Assembly (NCBI GenBank): GCA_036154955.1
Contig: JAYZWL010000135.1
Location: forward strand, 1-64,000
Source of the DNA: Albimonas sp036154955
Lineage (GTDB): Bacteria > Pseudomonadota > Alphaproteobacteria > Rhodobacterales > Rhodobacteraceae
Length of the DNA stretch: 64,000 bases
Direction: 5' to 3'
The translations under genes and the position numbers were made by a program. The notes under the pieces were generated by a model, which saw only the letters and a list, made by a program, of their open reading frames with translations, had not been told where the DNA came from and ran no database searches. This document shows positions 8,132 to 16,600 of the stretch, one piece after another (position 1 is the stretch's first letter; each line of letters opens with the position of its first letter).

Positions 8132-8837
8132 CCCCGACGGCCCCGCCCGCGCGGGGCGGAAGGCCCAGCGCAAGGCGCAGCGTCCGTTCGCCGCCCGGCG
8201 CGAAGCGGACCACGCGGCCGCTTTCGCGCCGCGCCCAGCCCGCCGCCTCCGTCCGCGCCCACAGCGCCGCGCCCAAGGCGCCGGCCAGGTGGCTGCGCCG
8301 TTCCGACCAGTCCAGGCACGCCCGGCACAGCGGCCGCCGCGCCCGGCGCAGCGGCCCCAGGTCGATGCCCGCCGCCGCCATCCGCGCCGCGCCCGCCTCG
8401 GTCAGCTCCGGCGCCGCGCCATCGGGCGCGGTCCGCAGGGCGCCCGCCTCGCGCAGGTCCTGGTAGAGCCGCACCGCCGTCTCGCCGGCGAGATGGTCGT
8501 AGCACAGGCGCGCGCGGCGCATCGCCGGTTCCCTCGGCCCCGGACGCGCCCGGGCCGGGCCACGGGCGGCGAGGCCCATCAGCGCCTCCAGCGCCGCCGC
8601 CGCCTCCGCCGAGGCCAGGCGGAAATAGCGCGCCCGCCCCTGCTTCGCCTCGGCCAGGATCCCGCCCTCGCGCAGCCGGGCCAGGTGGGCGGAGGCGGCG
8701 GGCCGGCCGATCCCCGCCTCGGCCGCCAGCTCGCTCGCGGTCAGGGCGCGGCCATCCATCAGCGCGCACAGCATCGCCGCCCGAGCCGGGTCGCCGATCA
8801 GCGCCGCCGCGCGGGCGATGTCGGGTCCGTCGCGCAT
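8112..8837 (-). CDS. ArsR-family winged-helix regulator
   Basis: Transcriptional repressor-type protein of 241 aa. Residues 1-95 form an ArsR winged helix (IGDPARAAMLCALMDG, then the recognition helix LAAEAGIGRPAASAHLARL and wing KQGRARYFRLA). The C-terminal half is an extension with several Cys residues (around 130 and 190) and no clear metal-binding CxC motif of the classic sensors. The start has GAGGAGGACGGAG. It is divergent from the NIPSNAP/ABM pair beginning at 8978 and is a candidate regulator of it. The effector is unknown. Confidence 0.78.
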   Translation of the reverse strand: MRDGPDIARAAALIGDPARAAMLCALMDGRALTASELAAEAGIGRPAASAHLARLREGGILAEAKQGRARYFRLASAEAAAALEALMGLAARGPARARPGPREPAMRRARLCYDHLAGETAVRLYQDLREAGALRTAPDGAAPELTEAGAARMAAAGIDLGPLRRARRPLCRACLDWSERRSHLAGALGAALWARTEAAGWARRESGRVVRFAPGGERTLRLALGLPPRAGGAVGDGTPAP

Positions 8838-8977
8838 CTCCGTCCTCCTCGGTCCGATTCCCCTCCGCCCCTTGTGCCACGCCGGCGACGACCATGGTTC
8901 GCCGCGGCGCGAACCATCCCGCCGCGGCCCCGCGCTATGCCGTCCCCACGACCCGCCCCGCGAAAGGAAATCCGCCC

Positions 8978-9322
8978 ATGATCACCTGCGTCATCCGCTA
9001 CGACATCGACCCCGCCCGGCCCGAACTGTTCGACCGCTACGCGCGGCTGTGGGGCGAGGCCATCCCCCGCTGCGGCGCCGACCTGATCGGCTATTTCGCC
9101 CCGCATGAGGGCTCCGCCTCCACCGCTTATGGGATATATTCCCTGCCCAGCCTCGCCGCCTACGAGGCCTATCGCGCCCGCCTGCGCGAGGATGCGACCG
9201 GCCGCGAGGCCTTCGCCCTCGCCCGCGCCGAACGCTTCATCCGCGCCGAGGACCGCCTGTTCCTGCGCCTCGCCTCGCCCCCCCACGGCCCGAAGAGCCA
9301 CCCGGAATCGGAGACCCCATGA
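8978..9322 (+). CDS. NIPSNAP-family protein
   Basis: Small cytoplasmic protein of 114 aa with a dimeric alpha/beta-barrel fold of the NIPSNAP type (MITCVIRYDIDPARPELFDR at the start, YEAYRARLREDATGREAF in the middle). The ATG at 8978 is preferred over the longer frame from 8894 because GAAAGGAAA lies just upstream and the fold begins there. It overlaps the next gene by four bases (ATGA), so the two are translationally coupled. The biochemical role of bacterial NIPSNAP proteins is unsettled; a shared heme or small-ligand reaction with the ABM-type neighbour is possible. Confidence 0.78.
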   Translation: MITCVIRYDIDPARPELFDRYARLWGEAIPRCGADLIGYFAPHEGSASTAYGIYSLPSLAAYEAYRARLREDATGREAFALARAERFIRAEDRLFLRLASPPHGPKSHPESETP

Positions 9323-9687
9323 TCGCCGTCATCTTCGAAGTCACCCCGCAGGACGGGCGCCGCGACGCCTATCTGGACATGGCCGCCCGCCTGCGCCCGA
9401 TCCTGGAGCGTCAGGACGGGTTCCTGTCGGTCGAGCGGTTCGAGAGCCTGACCCGGCCCGGCAAGCTGCTGTCCCTGTCCTTCTGGCGGGACGAGGCCGC
9501 CGTGGCCGCCTGGCGGGCGGTGGAGGCGCATCGCGCCGCCCAGTCCGCCGGGCGCGGCGGCATGTTCGCCGACTACCGGCTGCGGGTCGCCGGCGTGATC
9601 CGCGACTACGGGATGGAGGAGCGGGCCGAGGCGCCGGCCGACAGCCGCGCGATCCACGAGGGAGCCGCGGGAAACGCCGCCGGATGA
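9319..9687 (+). CDS. ABM-domain (antibiotic biosynthesis monooxygenase-like) protein
   Basis: A 122-aa protein with a single ABM dimeric ferredoxin-like barrel domain. It begins IAVIFEVTPQDGRRDAYLDM and has the conserved FLSVERFES and SFWRDEAAVAAW segments, with the catalytic-type Trp/His region HRAAQSAGRGGMFADYRL. It overlaps the upstream NIPSNAP gene by ATGA. The C-terminal 20 residues are disordered-looking. Family members include cofactor-free oxygenases and heme-degrading enzymes; no specific substrate can be assigned. Confidence 0.78.
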   Translation: MIAVIFEVTPQDGRRDAYLDMAARLRPILERQDGFLSVERFESLTRPGKLLSLSFWRDEAAVAAWRAVEAHRAAQSAGRGGMFADYRLRVAGVIRDYGMEERAEAPADSRAIHEGAAGNAAG

Positions 9688-9713
9688 CGGACGCCGCTGC
9701 GGGTTCCGGCCCA

Positions 9714-9747
9714 TTGACGTAACGGAACATCGCGGGCTTACTGTTCC
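9714..9747 (+). promoter_or_regulatory. Possible promoter with inverted repeat before a VPLPA gene
   Basis: A TTGACG -35-like hexamer (9714-9719) is followed 17 bp later by CTTACT, a weak -10. The inverted repeat GGAACA (9724-9729)/TGTTCC (9742-9747) overlaps the spacer and -10 zone, a position suited to repression. Confidence 0.35.
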
Positions 9748-9808
9748 CCGTGTGGAAATGAAACCGTCGCCGTCCGCCGAGTCGGCGCGCTATGAAGGGG
9801 GTGGCCCC

Positions 9809-10369
9809 ATGCGTTCCCGTTTCGCCGCCGCGCTGCTGGCCCTGCCGCTGGCGGGTCAGGCCCAGGCGACCCCCGTGGCGCTCGACACCTGGTATACGTT
9901 CGGCTTCAGCGGCGCGGGTTCGTCGCTGAGTTCGGGGTCCGGCTACGCGCTCGGGACCAACCCCTCCGCCCTCGCCGCGCCGGATCCGGCCTGGACCTTC
10001 CTGCTGCCATCGGGCGGCGGCACGCTGACGGTGGTCGACCTGTTCATTTCGTCGGACCGGTTCATGCTGTTCGACTTCGGAAGCGGCATCGGCTCCACCG
10101 GATCGTTCGTCGAAGGCGGAAGCTGCGATTCCGACATCTCCTGCGCGCTGGCGGACAGCCGCTATTCCCGCGGCGTCTTCTCGCTGGGCGCGGGATCGCA
10201 TTCGATCACCGGCCAGCAGACCGAGGGCGCCGGCGGCGCGGCCGCCTTCATGGTGAGCGCCTCCGGCGGCGCGCCCGTGCCCCTGCCCGCCGCCTTCGGC
10301 CTGCAGGCCGGCGTAGCGGCGCTGCTCGCCGGGGGAGCCCTGCTTCGGCGTCGCCGCGGGCGCGGCTGA
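9809..10369 (+). CDS. VPLPA-CTERM sorting domain protein
   Basis: Exported protein of 186 aa. The start at 9809 (behind GAAGGGGGTGGCCCC) gives an immediate signal peptide, MRSRFAAALLALPLAGQAQA; the earlier in-frame ATG at 9752 would bury it. The mature part is Ser/Gly-rich and beta-prone, with two Cys at about residues 97 and 104 that could form a disulfide. The C-terminus is VPLPAAFGLQAGVAALLAGG followed by LLRRRRGRG: motif, hydrophobic helix and Arg cluster of an exosortase substrate. Function beyond a surface or secreted role is unknown. A possible operator lies at 9724-9747. Confidence 0.75.
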   Translation: MRSRFAAALLALPLAGQAQATPVALDTWYTFGFSGAGSSLSSGSGYALGTNPSALAAPDPAWTFLLPSGGGTLTVVDLFISSDRFMLFDFGSGIGSTGSFVEGGSCDSDISCALADSRYSRGVFSLGAGSHSITGQQTEGAGGAAAFMVSASGGAPVPLPAAFGLQAGVAALLAGGALLRRRRGRG

Positions 10370-10463
10370 CGCGCGCCCGTCGCCGACCGCCGATCCCCGC
10401 CCCCGGGGACGACATATCCCGGCCCGCGCCGCCCGCGCGGACCGGTCGCGTTTCCGCCCCCGG

Positions 10464-10492
10464 TTGACAGCCCCGCGCGCCGGCGGAACTCT
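10464..10492 (+). promoter_or_regulatory. Possible promoter of acuI
   Basis: A perfect TTGACA lies at 10464-10469, 79 bp upstream of the start codon. The hexamer 17 bp further on (AACTCT) is a poor -10, so only the -35 is persuasive. Confidence 0.3.
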
Positions 10493-10548
10493 CCGCCCCC
10501 GAAACGCGCCCCCACCCCGAGCGGGCGCCGCGACGCGGGAGGATCGCA

Positions 10549-11541
10549 ATGAGCTTCAACGCCCTGATCGTGGACAAGGACGAGACCGGCAAGGTCTCCG
10601 CCGCCGTCCAGGCGATCGAGACCGACCGGCTGCCCGAGGCCGATGTGCTGGTCGCCGTCGAATACTCCACGGTGAACTACAAGGACGGCATGGTCCTGAC
10701 CACCGGCGGCGGGCTGGTGAAGACCTGGCCGCATGTGTCGGGCATCGACTTCGCCGGCACGGTGGAGGCCTCGGACGATCCGCGCTGGAAACCCGGCGAC
10801 AAGGTGGTGCTGACCGGCTGGCGCGTGGGCGAGATCTGGTGGGGCGGCCATGCCCAGAAGGCCCGGGTGAAGGGCGACTGGCTGGTTCCCCTGCCCGAGG
10901 GGCTGACGACGCGCCAGGCGATGATCGTGGGCACGGCGGGCTTCACCTCCATGCTGGCGGTGCAGGCGCTGGAGGATCACGGGCTGAGCCCCGACAAGGG
11001 CCCGGTGCTGGTCACGGGCGCCGCGGGGGGCGTCGGCTCGGTCGCGGTCTCGATTCTCGCCGGATTGGGCTACGAGGTCGCCGCGGTGACCGGGCGGCCG
11101 GAGACGGAGGGCTATCTCAAGGATCTGGGCGCCGCGACCATCGTGCCCCGCGCGGACCTGGCCGAGACGGTGAAGCGCCCGCTGGAATCCGAGACCTGGG
11201 CGGGCTGCGTCGACGCCGTGGGCGGGGCGATGCTGGCCCGTGTTCTGGGCCAGATGAAATACGGCGGCTCGGTCGCGGCGGTGGGGCTCGCGGGCGGGAC
11301 GGGGCTTCCGGCCTCGGTGATCCCGTTCCTGCTGCGCGGCGTGAACCTGCTCGGCATCGACAGCGTGATGCAGCCCTATGACAACCGCGTGCGCGCCTGG
11401 GGCCGGGTCGCGAAGGACCTGCCGATGGCGGGGCTGGAGGCGATGGCGGTTCCCGCGACGCTTTCGGACCTGCCGCGGCTGGCGGGCGAGATCATGGCCG
11501 GCCAGGTGCGCGGGCGCGTGGTGGTCGACGTCAACGCCTGA
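10549..11541 (+). CDS. acuI: Acrylyl-CoA reductase (AcuI/YhdH family)
   Basis: NADPH-dependent enoyl reductase of the medium-chain dehydrogenase/reductase superfamily, 330 aa, matching AcuI/YhdH length. The N-terminal catalytic fold shows YSTVNYKDGMVLTT and HVSGIDFAGTV. The Rossmann loop is VTGAAGGVGSVAVSILAGLG (about residues 153-172), with no zinc-binding Cys cluster, as expected for this quinone-oxidoreductase-like branch. AcuI converts acrylyl-CoA to propionyl-CoA, detoxifying acrylate made from DMSP or from 3-hydroxypropionate metabolism. The start has GGGAGGATCGC. No DMSP lyase is visible nearby, so a general acrylate-detoxifying role is safest. Confidence 0.85.
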   Translation: MSFNALIVDKDETGKVSAAVQAIETDRLPEADVLVAVEYSTVNYKDGMVLTTGGGLVKTWPHVSGIDFAGTVEASDDPRWKPGDKVVLTGWRVGEIWWGGHAQKARVKGDWLVPLPEGLTTRQAMIVGTAGFTSMLAVQALEDHGLSPDKGPVLVTGAAGGVGSVAVSILAGLGYEVAAVTGRPETEGYLKDLGAATIVPRADLAETVKRPLESETWAGCVDAVGGAMLARVLGQMKYGGSVAAVGLAGGTGLPASVIPFLLRGVNLLGIDSVMQPYDNRVRAWGRVAKDLPMAGLEAMAVPATLSDLPRLAGEIMAGQVRGRVVVDVNA

Positions 11542-11572
11542 AGCCCGGGACCGGGCCCGACGGCGCGCGGGG

Positions 11573-11627
11573 GAGCCGCGCGCCGACCCGGACGCCCGGC
11601 TCCCCCCTCCCGCCCGCGCGGCGCGGC
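11573..11627. repeat. GC-rich intergenic hairpin element, copy B
   Basis: This copy lies between the convergent 3' ends of acuI and the holin gene. GCCGCGCG (11575-11582) pairs with CGCGCGGC (11615-11622). The first 23 bp differ at one position from copy C and at two from copy A. Confidence 0.68.
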
Positions 11628-11657
11628 GAGGGGGGCGCGAGGCGCCGCGTCTCCCCG

Positions 11658-12287
11658 CTACTCCGCGAGGCGCCGGCGGAACGCCTCCAGCGGGTCGAGG
11701 GGGGCGAACGGGGCGGGCGCGGTCCCCACGCCCCGCGCCGCCAGCCCGGCGAGCTGGCCGTCCTTCTCCCGGCTCGACCGGCTGGAGCCGAATTCGAAGT
11801 CGAAGGCGGTGCCGATGTTGCGGGCGAACATGCCGCCGATGCCGGTCAGGAAGCCGACCAGGGTGTTGACCAGCGCGCTGTTCTCCGCCCCCGCGCTCAG
11901 CGACAGCAGGAACATCACCAGCGCGATGCCCACGACCGCGGCGAAGGCGGCGGCGAGCATCAGGTCCGCCCGCCGCCCGCGCCTGCCCTGCGCGGCGAGC
12001 GCCACGTCGCGGGCGCGGGCGTCGGCGCGGTCGGCGAGCTCGGCCGCGCTGCGGGCCAGCGCCACCTCGGCCAACTTCGCCTTCAGCGCGGCCATCACCT
12101 GCGCGTCGGCCCGGGCGGCGGCCAGCGCCGCCTCGCCGGCGCCCGGGGCGGCGGGCTCCACCCCCGTCGCCTCGCGCACCGCCGCGCCGACCGCGGCGCC
12201 CAGCGGCCCGCCCGCGTCCTCGCCGGTCAGGCGCGAGACCAGCGCCGGGGCGAGCGCCGCCACCAGCGGCAGAAGAGGAAACGCCAT
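11658..12287 (-). CDS. GTA-type 3TM holin
   Basis: Membrane protein of 209 aa. It has a hydrophobic N-terminus (MAFPLLPLVAALAPALVSRL), an Ala-rich helical middle, and a pair of membrane helices at about residues 107-128 (LMLAAAFAAVVGIALVMFLL) and 137-153. It ends in a charged tail with FDFEFGSSRSSREK. This matches holins associated with gene-transfer-agent release in Rhodobacterales. It follows the endolysin gene by 79 bp in the same direction, as in the lysis cassette of Rhodobacter capsulatus GTA, which is likewise encoded away from the particle genes. The start has GGGAGGCCGCT. The expected role is timed permeabilisation of the inner membrane so the muramidase reaches the wall. Confidence 0.68.
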   Translation of the reverse strand: MAFPLLPLVAALAPALVSRLTGEDAGGPLGAAVGAAVREATGVEPAAPGAGEAALAAARADAQVMAALKAKLAEVALARSAAELADRADARARDVALAAQGRRGRRADLMLAAAFAAVVGIALVMFLLSLSAGAENSALVNTLVGFLTGIGGMFARNIGTAFDFEFGSSRSSREKDGQLAGLAARGVGTAPAPFAPLDPLEAFRRRLAE

Positions 12288-12366
12288 AGCGGCCTCCCGG
12301 TTTTCCCAGTTGCATCGCGGGGGGCGGCCTCGCCCCCCCTCGTCCCCGCGCCCGATCCCGGCGGCG

Positions 12367-13365
12367 CTAACCCCGGGCCGGCCCGCCCAGCGCGTAGTAG
12401 ACGGCCTGCGCGGCGGCCATCAGCGCCGGGCCTGCGGCGCCGGTCTCGGGCAGGCGGCACTGGCGTTCGAAACGCAGGATCGCCGCGCGGGTGCGGGGAC
12501 CGAAGAGCCCGTCGATCGGCCCGGGCGCCGCGCCCAGATGCGCCAGCGCCCGCTGCAGCGCGGCGACCGAGGTCACGCGGAAGTCGCCCGTCCCGCCCCC
12601 CGGCGCGCCGCCCACCGCCTCCTCCGCCCAGGCCGCCGCCAGCTTCGCGTCGTATCCCCCCGCGGCGTAGCCCGGCCCGTTATAGCCCCGCGCGAAGCCC
12701 GCCCAGTCCCGCGCCCGCAGGTGGCGGTCCAGCCGCGCACCCCGCACGAAGCCCACGAAGGCGTCGAGCTGCGCCGCCTCGTCGTCGCACAGATCCGCCA
12801 CGAAGCTCTCCGCATCCGGCCAGCCGCACAGTCCCGCGTTCAGCCCCAGGATCTGGAACCGCCCCCAGGACGCCGCGCCCAGCGCCGCCGTCCGGTCGAG
12901 CCGCGCCGCCGCCTCCAGCCGCGCGTATTGCGCCTCGCCCCCCGCCCCGTAGCCGCCGGGGGAGGGGGCGGAGAGCGACGGCGCCTCCGCGTCGAAGCGT
13001 CCGGCGGTCAGGCGGTGGAACAGGTGGCGTTCGAACAGGATCGGCGGGCGGCCGGAGGGCAGGAAGGCCGCGCCCCGGCTCTCCACCCGCGCCACGGCCC
13101 GGATCGCGGCCGGCTCGCAGCCCAGTTCGGCCGCGGCGGCCAGCCAGGGCCCCTCGCCCGCGATGGCCCGGGCCGCGCCGCGAAACCCCACGGGGGCGCG
13201 GCGCGGCCAGTCCCCGACCGCTCCGCCCGGGGCGGAGGGCGCTCCGTCCGCGCCGCCCGGGCCCGGGGCCGCGGTCGCCGCCACGGGGGCGGGTCCGTCG
13301 GACGCGGGCGCGTCGGGGCGCGGCGGAGGGGGCGTCGCGCGCAGGGATGCGGCGAATTCGGGCAT
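12367..13365 (-). CDS. N-acetylmuramidase endolysin with peptidoglycan-binding domain (GTA-type)
   Basis: Cell-wall hydrolase of 332 aa. A Pro/Ala-rich leader (1-55) precedes an N-acetylmuramidase (DUF3380-type) domain at about 65-245. Motifs are the likely catalytic Glu in ARVESRGAAFLPSGRPPILF, the substrate-site ASWGRFQILG, and the terminal YNGPGY. A C-terminal peptidoglycan-binding repeat of the PG_binding_1 type follows (about 260-320, with LQRALAHLG and GPIDGLFGPRTRAAILRF). It has no Sec signal, so release should depend on the downstream holin gene. No other phage genes are nearby, which favours a domesticated GTA lysis unit over a prophage remnant. The start codon has only a weak ribosome-binding site. 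Confidence 0.82.
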   Translation of the reverse strand: MPEFAASLRATPPPPRPDAPASDGPAPVAATAAPGPGGADGAPSAPGGAVGDWPRRAPVGFRGAARAIAGEGPWLAAAAELGCEPAAIRAVARVESRGAAFLPSGRPPILFERHLFHRLTAGRFDAEAPSLSAPSPGGYGAGGEAQYARLEAAARLDRTAALGAASWGRFQILGLNAGLCGWPDAESFVADLCDDEAAQLDAFVGFVRGARLDRHLRARDWAGFARGYNGPGYAAGGYDAKLAAAWAEEAVGGAPGGGTGDFRVTSVAALQRALAHLGAAPGPIDGLFGPRTRAAILRFERQCRLPETGAAGPALMAAAQAVYYALGGPARG

Positions 13366-13459
13366 GGCGGGCTCTGTCGCTGAAGGCCGCTGACCCCGGG
13401 CCGGCGCGAGGTCGCGCCCGCCACGGTCGGGCGAGTGGCGGGACCCTGCCCGAACAAGG

Positions 13460-13474
13460 TTGATTTTTCGTCAA
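13460..13474 (-). promoter_or_regulatory. Candidate operator upstream of the lysis genes
   Basis: TTGA-N7-TCAA lies at 13460-13474 in the only AT-rich patch of this spacer, 95 bp upstream of the endolysin start. It is a perfect 4+4 dyad. The spacing is one base longer than an FNR box, and it differs at one base per half from the CtrA consensus, so the regulator is uncertain. Confidence 0.35.
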
Positions 13475-13633
13475 TATCGCGACATCAGCCGCGCGGTCCC
13501 GGCGCCCGATGCGCGGCCGCGCCCGCCCGGGCGCCCGTCTCGCGCAGCGAGGCGCGGGGGCGAGGGGCTCGACGCCCCGAAGCGGCCGCCCCCCTCCGGA
13601 AAGCGCCGCCCGAGCCGAACGCCCCGCCGCCGC

Positions 13634-16600
13634 CTACCAGTCGTGCTTCCAGCCCAGGCCCACGGCCGAGGTGTCGGCGCCCGTCTCCGCCTCGACGGTG
13701 AAGTTCTCGAAGACCTCGACCTCCACCTCCACCGAGGTCGCGCCCCCGTCCACCGGCTGCTTCACGCCCACGAACACCCCGTCCGCCACGTTGCGCCCGG
13801 CCTTCACCGCGGTGCTCTCCCCGTCCGTGTCCACCGACAGCACGTCCAGCCCGACGGCCGAGCGCACCTGCCCCAGCACGCCCTCGCCCCCGCTGAGCAG
13901 CGTGGCCACCCCGCCGGCGAGCTGCAGCGCCTCCGCCGCCGTCATGCTCTGACGGGGCCGCCCGAAGATCACCCGCGGCAGCACCTCGTCCTCCGGCAGG
14001 GAGGGGACCGACTCGAAGGCGAGCTGCGGGTCCGAGGCGTAGCCGCGCACCGCGATCCGGCCGGTGATGTCGTCGCGCTCATGCTCCAAGGACACGTCGA
14101 TCAGCGGGTCGATGGTGGTCGAGCCGTCGAAGCGCACCGCGCCGCGCACCAGCTCGAAATCCCGGCCGAGGAAGTCCAGCGTGCCGCGCCGCCGCTCCAC
14201 CGCGCCGGAGATGGCGGGGGCCGAGGCGCGCCCGGTGATGTCCAGCGACATCTCCCATTCGCTCTGCAACCCGCGCCCGCGCACGAAGATGTTGCCCGGC
14301 GCCCGCACCTTGAGGTCGAGGATCGGCCCGGCCGAGGGCGCGACCTCCTCCTCCACCGGGGGCGCACCCTTGATCTCCACCTCGCCCAGGCTGGCGAGCG
14401 AGGGGGGCGTGGCCGCGACCAGCCGCACCTCGGCCCGGTCGACGGTCACGGTCCCGGTCACCCGCGGCTCGGTCAGCGGCCCTTCGGCGCGGATATCTGT
14501 GGTGATCGCCGCCGTCACGTCGTCGCGGCGCACCAGCACCGCCTCGCGGGTGGTGATCGTGGCTTCGATATCCTTGCCCTTGAGCTGGATCTCCGCCTCC
14601 ACCGGCCCCTTGGCGCCGTCCAGCGCGTCGGCCCGCACCACCAGCCCGCCGCCGTTCTCCCGCAGGCGGGAGCGGACGCGCAGGTCGGTCAGGATCGTGC
14701 CCGTCTCCAGGTTCTGATAGGCGCCGTCGGTCAGCCGGATGCGGCCGGCCGGGCGCGGATCGTCGATCGTGCCCGCCACCCGCAGGTCGAGGTCGAGATC
14801 GCCGGTCAGCACGTGGTCGGACAGCGGCAGCAGCGGCCAGATCGTCTCCACCCGCCCTTGCCAGGTCAGCCCGGCGTCGATCCGCGCGCCCCGCGGCGGG
14901 GCGGGCACGATCCCGGCCGGGCGCAGCGGCAGCGCGCCGGAGAAGCGCAGCGCGTCGCCGAAGCCGCCCGTCACCTCGCCGTCGGCGTTCAGCACCCGGC
15001 CGTTCCAGTCCGAGCGCAGGGCGACGTTCACCGCCTGCCCCTCGCCATCGGTCACGTCCCTGACCACGAGGCCGGAGACGGTCGCCTCCACATCCGCCTT
15101 CGCCGATCCCGCCCGCGTGTCGAAGCGCGCGGTCATCGCGGCGCGGCCGGCCTCCAGCGGCGCGTCGAACAGGTCGCCGATCACGCCCAGATCCGGCACA
15201 TCCAGCGCCAGGTCCCCGACCAGCCCGCCGCCGCGCAGCGCGGCCGAGCCGCGCAGCGATCCGCCCGGCAGCGCCAGGTCGACGCCCTCGAAGCTTTGCG
15301 CCCCGCCCGACTGGCGCAGGGTCAGGGTTCCGCGCTGGCCCACGGCCAGCTCCCCCGCCTTCGCCTCCAGGCGGGAGAAGCGGAAGGCCGCGCCTTCGCC
15401 GACCAGCGCGCCCTGCCCGGTCACACCGACGGTGGCCGGCTCCCCCTTCGCCGTCTCGCCGGTCGCGTCCAGCGCCAGCTTCAGCGCCGCCATGCCGCCC
15501 TCGGCGGTCAGGTCGATGCGGGAGAACGTGGCGGCGCCCGCGGCGTCCACCCCTTCGATCCGCAGCGTCGCGCTGCCCGTCGGGTCGGCCGCAAGGTTCT
15601 CGCCCCGCGCGTCCAGCACCGCCGAACGCACCGTGGCGCCGCCGGCGGAAATTCCCGTGACCGTCGCCGTGGCGGTGGCCGAGGGCGCGGCGGTCAGCCC
15701 CGCCGCCTCCACATGCGCCTTAACCTCGCGCACCGTGGCGCCGCCGGCGTCGAGGCCGGAGGCGACGATGTCGGCCACCGCGGTCCCGGTCTCGGCCAGC
15801 AGGTCGGCGCCGCTGGCGTCCAGCCGCAGTTCGGCCAGCCGCGTCCCCTCCGCCTCCAGCCCGCGGGCCACGGCCCTGAACACGCCGCCGGGCGCGGCGG
15901 TCAGGTCCTGCAGGTCGGCCTCGAAGGTCACGCCCTCCGCCGCCGCCGCGGCGGGGCCGGACAGCGACAGGCCGGTCAGCTCGCCCGCGGCCTTGACCGC
16001 AGGGGCGTTGGTCAGGTCCTCCGCCGTGCCGGTCACCTCGGCGCGGGTCATGGCGGCGCGGGTCGCCACGCCCTGCGGATCCGCGGGCGGGGCGACATAG
16101 ACCACGCCGTCGGCGGAGACGGCGAAATCCGCCCCCGGCTGGCCCAGCGCGTCGCGCAGGCTGATATTCGCGTCGGCCCGCTCCGCCGCCGCGCCGAAGC
16201 CCTCGAACCCGGTCAGCTCCGCCACCAGCGCGCCGTTCTGCGCGCCATCCTGCGGGGCGAGGGTGAGCGTGCCCTTCATCGCGCCGGCCAGCGGCTGTCC
16301 GGCGAGGTCCGAGAACCGGCCCAGGTCCGCCGCGGTCACCGCCAGATCGCCCTGCGCCAGCGTGGTGGCGAGGTCGAGCCGCAGCCCCCCCTGCGCGGTC
16401 GCGCCCAGCGCCTCGGCGGCCAGGTCGCTCAGCACCAGCCGGTCGCCGTCCAGCTCGAACCCCGTGGTCACCGCCGCCGGCCCGTAGGGCGTGCCCTCCG
16501 CCCGCAGGGCGAGGTCGCCGCCGATCACCGGGCCGACGGTCACGTCATGGTCGAACTGCACCCGCCCCCAGGGATCGCCCTGATATTCCAGCCCCTCGGC

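Noticed and set aside
11658..13365. Prophage remnant
   Set aside because: No capsid, tail, integrase or attachment repeats flank the holin/endolysin pair; GTA-type lysis genes explain it better.
13460..13474. FNR/FnrL site upstream of the endolysin
   Set aside because: The dyad is TTGA-N7-TCAA; FNR needs N6 between these half sites, so I list it only as an unassigned operator.
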